This document shows, piece by piece, positions 14,943 through 19,580 of a stretch of DNA of 19,580 nucleotides. Position 1 is the first letter of the stretch, and the number at the start of each line of letters is the position of its first letter. The stretch comes from an uncultured bacterium. Its GTDB lineage: Bacteria > Actinomycetota > Coriobacteriia > Coriobacteriales > Eggerthellaceae. The stretch spans positions 1 to 19,580 of the forward strand of contig CALADF010000022.1 in assembly GCA_937890835.1 (NCBI GenBank), written 5' to 3'. The translations under genes were made by a program, and so were the position numbers. Under the pieces are notes generated by a model that saw nothing but the letters and a program-made list of their open reading frames with translations, made no database searches and was not told the DNA's origin.

Positions 14943-16352
14943 ATGGCAACGTATCCGTCGTCTGACATAATCGCGCAGGCCGAGACGGTCGCCTCATGCG
15001 ACCATCTCGAGGCCGGTCCTCGGGCGCGTATCGTGGAGGTGGCGGCCGCGTCTCCTGCCGACGATGCGGGGTTCGAGCCCGGCTGCTATCTGACGAGCGT
15101 CGACGGGCGCCCCCTGCGCGACATCATCGATTGGCGGTGGCTGACCGATGGCGACGTCATCGAGGTGGGCTACATCGACCTTGACGGAGAGCGCGGCGTG
15201 GTCGAGCTCGAGCGCGAGGAGGGGGAGGACTGGGGCTTCGCCTTCGAGGGCGTGCTGTTCGACCGCGTGAAGCTTTGCCGCAACGCCTGCACGTTCTGCT
15301 TCATGAGGCAGCTGCCTGCGCACATGCGCCCCTCGCTCTCGCTGCGCGACGACGATTTCCGCCTGAGTTTTCTGTCGGGCACGTTCGTCACCTTGACGAA
15401 CCTCTCGGTGGAAGACGAGGCGCGCATCGTCGAGCAACGCATCTCCCCGCTGCGCGTATCGCTGCATGCGAGCGATCCGGCGGCTCGCCGCGCGCTTATC
15501 GGCAAGCACGCGGCGCACGGCATCGCCGCGCTCGACCGCCTTCTCGAGGCGGGCATCGAGGTGCACGCGCAGATCGTTCTCGTGCCCGAGGTCAACGACG
15601 GGGCGGTTTTGCGCGATACGCTCGAGTGGGCGTATGCGCGGGAGCACATCGTCAACATCGGCGTCGTGCCGCTCGGCTTCACGAGGCACCAAAGCGTTTT
15701 CGACCACAGCTTCAACGACGAGCGCGCCGCGCGTGCGGTGCTCGCCGACATCGAGGCGTTTCAGCGGCGCGCTCAGCGTGAGCGCGGGAGCGCGTGGGTG
15801 TACGCGGCGGATGAGTTCTACCGCAACGCGTACGGGGCCGACACGGCCCTGCGCATCCCGGCCGCCGAGCACTACGGCGATTTCTCTTTGTTCGAAGACG
15901 GCATCGGCATCATCCGCAGTTACGTCGACGAGTTTGAACGGGTGTGCGCCGAAGGGCTCGCTTCGCGGGCTGCGGCGGCCATCGACGAGGCCGGCGTGCG
16001 CGTGCGCTTCATCGTCGGCGCCGCCATGCAGCCCTTCCTCGACCGGATGATCGCCGAAAGCCCGCTTGCGGGACGCGTCGTCCCCCTCACGGTCGACAAC
16101 GTTTTCTTCGGCGGCAACGTCGACGTGACGGGTCTTCTGTGCGCGTGCGACATCGCGCGCGCGGTGCGAGTCGCGAGCGAGGAGCAGGGGACCCCGAGCC
16201 TTTTCGTGGTTCCGCGCATCGTGTTCAACGACGATGGCGTGACGCTTGACGGCTCCGACGTGGAGGATATGGAGAAGAGGGCGGGCGTGCGTATACGCGT
16301 GGTATCCTGTAACCCGTTGGATTATCTCAACGAGATCATAACGTTCGTTTAA
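14943..16352 (+). CDS. PDZ / radical SAM-like / DUF512 protein
   Basis: This 469-residue protein belongs to a conserved Gram-positive family often found beside der and still without a proven reaction. An N-terminal PDZ-like domain (~28-80, SPADDAGFEPGCYLTSVDG) precedes a three-cysteine motif at Cys112, Cys116 and Cys119 (KLCRNACTFCFMRQLP), which should hold a 4Fe-4S cluster as in radical SAM enzymes. After it come DDDFRLSFLSGTFVTLTNL-like residues (136-154) and a C-terminal DUF512 domain with GFTRHQ. The start is ATG 14943, with AAAGGAG 8 nt ahead; the frame is open to 14901 but offers only a poorer TTG. Der follows after 76 nt. I infer a redox or radical role but cannot name the substrate. 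Confidence 0.88.
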   Translation: MATYPSSDIIAQAETVASCDHLEAGPRARIVEVAAASPADDAGFEPGCYLTSVDGRPLRDIIDWRWLTDGDVIEVGYIDLDGERGVVELEREEGEDWGFAFEGVLFDRVKLCRNACTFCFMRQLPAHMRPSLSLRDDDFRLSFLSGTFVTLTNLSVEDEARIVEQRISPLRVSLHASDPAARRALIGKHAAHGIAALDRLLEAGIEVHAQIVLVPEVNDGAVLRDTLEWAYAREHIVNIGVVPLGFTRHQSVFDHSFNDERAARAVLADIEAFQRRAQRERGSAWVYAADEFYRNAYGADTALRIPAAEHYGDFSLFEDGIGIIRSYVDEFERVCAEGLASRAAAAIDEAGVRVRFIVGAAMQPFLDRMIAESPLAGRVVPLTVDNVFFGGNVDVTGLLCACDIARAVRVASEEQGTPSLFVVPRIVFNDDGVTLDGSDVEDMEKRAGVRIRVVSCNPLDYLNEIITFV

Positions 16353-16428
16353 ACAGGGCGGTCCGCGCTTCGACGATGTTCGGAGGCGCGCGGGGCTTCC
16401 CGTCCGATCGATCATAGAAGGAAAAGCC

Positions 16429-17742
16429 ATGGCCTTACCAATCGTTGCCATCGTGGGACGTCCGAACGTGGGCAAGTCCACGTTGGTGAACCGCATCGCG
16501 CAGACCAGCGAGGCGATCGTCCACGAGATGCGCGGCGTCACGCGCGATCGCTCTTATCACAAAGCGGACTGGAACGGAATCGACTTCACACTCATCGACA
16601 CGGGCGGCATCGAGATGGGCGGCGACGACGCGTTCCAGGGCTCCATCCGCAGCCAGGCGTTCGAGGCCACCAACGAGGCCGACGTCATCATCTTCGTCGT
16701 CGACGGCAAAACCGGCATCAACGCCGACGATGAGGAGGTCGCGCGCATCTTGCGCAAGTCGAGTAAGCCGGTGTTTCTCGTGGTGAACAAACTCGACACG
16801 CCCAACAGAACCGATGAGATCTGGGAGTTCTACCAGCTTGGCCTCGGCGATCCGTGGCCTGTGTCTGCAGTGCATGGACACGGCACGGGAGATCTTCTCG
16901 ACGAGGTGGCCTCCGAGCTCGCCAAGCTTAACTACGACGGCAAGGAGGAGACCGCCGCGATCAACGTCGCCATCATCGGGCGTCCGAACGCCGGCAAGTC
17001 CTCGCTCACCAACAGGCTCACCGACAACGATCGTTCCATCGTCAGCGATGTCGCGGGCACCACGCGCGATGCCATCGACACGCTCGTCGAGCACGACGGC
17101 GAGATCTACCGCATCGTCGACACGGCGGGCCTTCGCCGTAAAAGCCAGATCGACGAAGATGTGGAGTACTACGGGTTCGTGCGCGCCATGCGCGCCATCG
17201 ACCGCGCGGACGTTGCGCTCCTCGTCATCGACGGCACGCTTGGCCTCACCAACGAAGATCAGCGCGTGGCGGGCTACGCCGCCGAGCGCGGGTGCGCCAT
17301 GGCCATCATCCTGAACAAGTGGGATATCGTCGAGGGCCCCGAGGAGAAGGAGAAGATCCGCGAGCGCATCGAGGATCGTATGACGTTCGTCGGTTACGCC
17401 CCCGTCATCGCCGTCTCGGCCCTCACGGGCAAGAAGGTCGACCGCGTGTGGGAGGTCATCGATCGCGCGTACGAGGGCTACTCGCGCGTTATCCCGACCA
17501 GCCAGCTCAACGCGTGGCTCGCTGAGATTCGCGAGACGGGCCATACCGTCACGAAGGGCAAGACCATCCTGCGCATGAAATACATCACCCAAACCTCCAC
17601 GTGCCCGCCGCATTTCACGGTGTTCTGCAACCGTCCGGACGTGGTCGACGACAACTACGAGCGCTTCCTCGAGAACCGCCTGCGCGCGACGTTCGACCTT
17701 ACGGGCACGCCCATCCGCCTCAAGTTCAAGAAGAAGGACTAG
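16429..17742 (+). CDS. der: Ribosome biogenesis GTPase Der (EngA)
   Basis: Der is an essential GTPase that acts in maturation of the 50S ribosomal subunit. Two tandem GTPase domains are plain. Domain 1 has GRPNVGKS (10-17), DTGG (57-60) and NKLD (120-123). Domain 2 has GRPNAGKS (184-191), DTAG (231-234) and NKWD (296-299). A KH-like RNA-binding domain occupies ~355-437, including YITQTSTCPPHFTVFCN. Length (437 residues) is typical. GAAGGA lies 6 nt before ATG 16429. The stop is 3 nt before plsY, so the two are surely co-transcribed. Confidence 0.97.
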   Translation: MALPIVAIVGRPNVGKSTLVNRIAQTSEAIVHEMRGVTRDRSYHKADWNGIDFTLIDTGGIEMGGDDAFQGSIRSQAFEATNEADVIIFVVDGKTGINADDEEVARILRKSSKPVFLVVNKLDTPNRTDEIWEFYQLGLGDPWPVSAVHGHGTGDLLDEVASELAKLNYDGKEETAAINVAIIGRPNAGKSSLTNRLTDNDRSIVSDVAGTTRDAIDTLVEHDGEIYRIVDTAGLRRKSQIDEDVEYYGFVRAMRAIDRADVALLVIDGTLGLTNEDQRVAGYAAERGCAMAIILNKWDIVEGPEEKEKIRERIEDRMTFVGYAPVIAVSALTGKKVDRVWEVIDRAYEGYSRVIPTSQLNAWLAEIRETGHTVTKGKTILRMKYITQTSTCPPHFTVFCNRPDVVDDNYERFLENRLRATFDLTGTPIRLKFKKKD

Positions 17743-17745
17743 CCG

Positions 17746-18519
17746 ATGGCGGACGGCACTTCCGCTCGAGGCGCGAAGATCAAAGGCGTTTACGCGATAG
17801 GCCTGTTGTGCCTGTGGCTGTTCGCGATATTCGCCTTTGTCGGCGCGGCTTCGACGCATCCTGCCTGCGCGGCAGGCGCCGTGCTCCTTGCGAGCGCGCT
17901 GCTCGGTTCCATTCCCTGGGGCGTCATCATCTCGCGTGCGTTCTTTCATACCGACATCCGCGAGCACGGCAGCGGCAACATCGGCACCACGAACGCCATG
18001 CGCACCATGGGGAAGAAGGGCGGCGTCGCGGTGTTCGTCCTTGATTTCGGGAAGGGCGTCGCGTCGGGGCTGCTCGCGCTCGAGGCCTTGTGGCTGCTCG
18101 TACCCGGCGCGGGGCTTTTACCCGAGGCGGCGTTTCCCACCTACGATCAGACGCTGTCGGTGGCGTTTCTCGGATGCGTGCTGGGGCATATCTTCAGCCC
18201 GTGGCTCGATTTCAAGGGAGGGAAGGGCATTGCCGTCGCCATCGGCTGCCTGTTCGTCACCTTCGGCGTCGTTCCCTCGCTGCTCGAGATCGCCATCTTC
18301 GCCGTCTTGGTGCTCGCGACGCGTTACGTATCGCTCGGGTCGGTGGCGGCTGCGCTAGCGTGCCCGTTTTTCGCCCTGTACTGCTTTTGGGGCGATATCC
18401 CCTCGATTGCGATGTGCACGATTGCGGGCCTTGCCGTGGTGTGGGCTCATCGCGGCAACGTCAAACGCTTGATCGCGGGCAACGAGAGGCGCATCGGCGA
18501 TAAGAAGAAGGAATCGTAG
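17746..18519 (+). CDS. plsY: Acyl-phosphate:glycerol-3-phosphate acyltransferase PlsY
   Basis: PlsY makes lysophosphatidic acid from acyl-phosphate and glycerol-3-phosphate in the membrane. Its motifs are GSIPWG (54-59), GSGNIGTTNAMR (75-86), GHIFSPWLDFKGGKG (147-161) and HRGNVKRLIAGNE (235-247), in a protein with about six membrane segments. At 257 residues it is about 50 longer than usual because of an extra N-terminal hydrophobic segment (~14-35) before the canonical start near residue 45, and a basic tail. GAAGGA precedes ATG 17746 by 7 nt, which supports the longer form. It is followed after 29 nt by gpsA, which supplies its substrate. Confidence 0.93.
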   Translation: MADGTSARGAKIKGVYAIGLLCLWLFAIFAFVGAASTHPACAAGAVLLASALLGSIPWGVIISRAFFHTDIREHGSGNIGTTNAMRTMGKKGGVAVFVLDFGKGVASGLLALEALWLLVPGAGLLPEAAFPTYDQTLSVAFLGCVLGHIFSPWLDFKGGKGIAVAIGCLFVTFGVVPSLLEIAIFAVLVLATRYVSLGSVAAALACPFFALYCFWGDIPSIAMCTIAGLAVVWAHRGNVKRLIAGNERRIGDKKKES

Positions 18520-18548
18520 CCCGAAATCGATCTGGGAGGTTGTCTAGC

Positions 18549-19553
18549 ATGATGGTCGCTGTCATCGGCGCGGGATCGTGGGGAACGGCGCTGTCGGAGG
18601 TTCTCGCCTCAAACGGGCACGACGTGAGGCTTTGGGCGCGCAAGCCCGAGGTGGTCGCCGGCGTGAACGAGCAGCATCGCAACCCTCGCTACCTGGTCGA
18701 CGTCACGCTATCCGAGCGCATCGTCGCGACCACCTCGTTCGACGAGCTGCTCGAGGGAGCCGGCGCCATCGTGGTGGTGACGCCGTCTCATCTGCTGCGC
18801 TCTATCGCCGAGACGATCGCGCCTCGCCTCGGCGGGGATCTGCCGGTGCTCATTTGCTCCAAAGGCGTCGAGGAGGGGACGGGCATGCTGCCCGTCGAGG
18901 TGTTTCGTTCGGTTCTCGGCTCAGCGACGCGCACGGCGGTTCTCTCCGGCCCCAACCATGCCGAGGAGGTCGTGCGCGCCCAACCTTCCGCCACGGTCAT
19001 CGCGTGCGACGACGAGCCGACGGCGGTGTTCTTCCGCGACCTGCTCGCCTCCGAGACGTTTCGCACGTACACATCCGACGACCCCGTCGGCGTGGAGTTG
19101 TGCGCTGCGTTTAAAAACGTCATCGCCATCGCCGTCGGCGTGTCTTACGGCCTGGGTTTCGGCGACAACACCGCCTCTCTTCTCATCACGCGCGGTCTCG
19201 CCGAGATGAGCCGTATGACGGTCGCCTGCGGCGGCCAGGCGCTGACCTGCATGGGGCTTGCGGGCGCGGGCGATATGGTTGCGACGTGCATGTCGCGGCA
19301 TTCGCGCAACCGCCGCTTCGGCCAGGACTTCGTCGCACTCGGCAAGTCCCTCGACGATTTCGAGCGCGAGTTCCACATGGTGGTCGAGGGTGCGCTCGCC
19401 TGTAAGACGCTCGCCTGCCTCGCCGATCGAACGGGCGTCGAACTGCCGCTCACCGACACGGTGCGCTCCATCGTGTGGGAGGGCGCGGACGCGCGCGAGG
19501 CGGCGAAGGCCCTTGCGTATCGTCCTCTGAAATCGGAGTTCTACGGTATTTAG
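18549..19553 (+). CDS. gpsA: Glycerol-3-phosphate dehydrogenase [NAD(P)+]
   Basis: GpsA reduces dihydroxyacetone phosphate to glycerol-3-phosphate, the backbone of phospholipids. The 334-residue product shows the nucleotide-binding GAGSWGT (7-13), SGPNHAEE (133-140), the catalytic Lys189 in CAAFKNV, NTASLLITRGLAEM (207-220) and GLAGAGDMVATC (236-247). I chose ATG 18549 because GGGAGG at 18534-18539 lies 9 nt ahead; a TTG at 18540 overlaps that site, and ATG 18552 is also possible. It ends 27 nt before the window edge with no terminator visible, so the operon may continue. Confidence 0.96.
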   Translation: MMVAVIGAGSWGTALSEVLASNGHDVRLWARKPEVVAGVNEQHRNPRYLVDVTLSERIVATTSFDELLEGAGAIVVVTPSHLLRSIAETIAPRLGGDLPVLICSKGVEEGTGMLPVEVFRSVLGSATRTAVLSGPNHAEEVVRAQPSATVIACDDEPTAVFFRDLLASETFRTYTSDDPVGVELCAAFKNVIAIAVGVSYGLGFGDNTASLLITRGLAEMSRMTVACGGQALTCMGLAGAGDMVATCMSRHSRNRRFGQDFVALGKSLDDFEREFHMVVEGALACKTLACLADRTGVELPLTDTVRSIVWEGADAREAAKALAYRPLKSEFYGI

Positions 19554-19580
19554 CGTCCTCTGGTTGCGTCTGCGGGTATG

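Noticed and set aside
18540..18548. TTG start for gpsA three codons upstream
   Set aside because: This TTG lies within and directly after the GGGAGGT ribosome site, leaving no spacing.

Overview
The window is a high-GC stretch (mostly above 60% GC) from the chromosome of what is most likely a member of the Coriobacteriia, probably family Eggerthellaceae. That placement is inferred from protein character, base composition and gene order (scpA-scpB-rluB-tyrA-aroA-cmk-plsC-ispH-radical SAM/DUF512-der-plsY-gpsA); no database search was run. Nearly all of it is vertically inherited housekeeping DNA read on the + strand. The first ~1.4 kb is an accessory patch.

Region 1 (1-1450, accessory patch). 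A tRNA-Leu(CAG) with its own terminator lies on the minus strand. Behind it is a ~450-bp insert of about 46% GC that encodes an orphan C-terminal toxin domain of the CdiA-CT / PD-(D/E)XK-like tRNA nuclease type. It has no ATG or GTG start and no visible immunity gene, and ends abruptly at a perfect 13-bp inverted repeat. A second stem-loop of the same geometry and nearly the same 12-nt loop lies 401 bp away, and its arms show compensatory base changes. Each stem-loop precedes a small + strand gene of unknown function (a 33-codon/73-codon overlapping pair with its own intrinsic terminator, then a 65-codon gene). This is the least explained part of the window.

Region 2 (1547-6483, single genes). 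An ABC-F ATPase, a TrmL tRNA wobble methyltransferase and a CPA1 Na+/H+ antiporter are separated by longer intergenic stretches. The spacer before trmL appears to hold a decayed tatA start: an excellent Shine-Dalgarno site, GTG, and about 13 TatA-like codons that stay open and in frame into trmL.

Region 3 (6704-14876, probable superoperon). An M50 membrane protease, ScpA and ScpB (condensin partners of SMC), RluB (23S rRNA pseudouridine synthase), TyrA and AroA (aromatic amino acid synthesis), Cmk (CMP kinase), a PlsC-type acyltransferase and IspH (isoprenoid synthesis) are packed with gaps of 1-15 nt or with overlapping start and stop codons.

Region 4 (14943-19553). A PDZ/radical SAM/DUF512 protein, the ribosome-assembly GTPase Der, PlsY and GpsA follow. 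GpsA makes glycerol-3-phosphate, PlsY acylates it and the upstream PlsC-like enzyme can acylate the product again, so early phospholipid synthesis is nearly complete here. No CRISPR array, insertion sequence, rRNA or prophage gene was seen.
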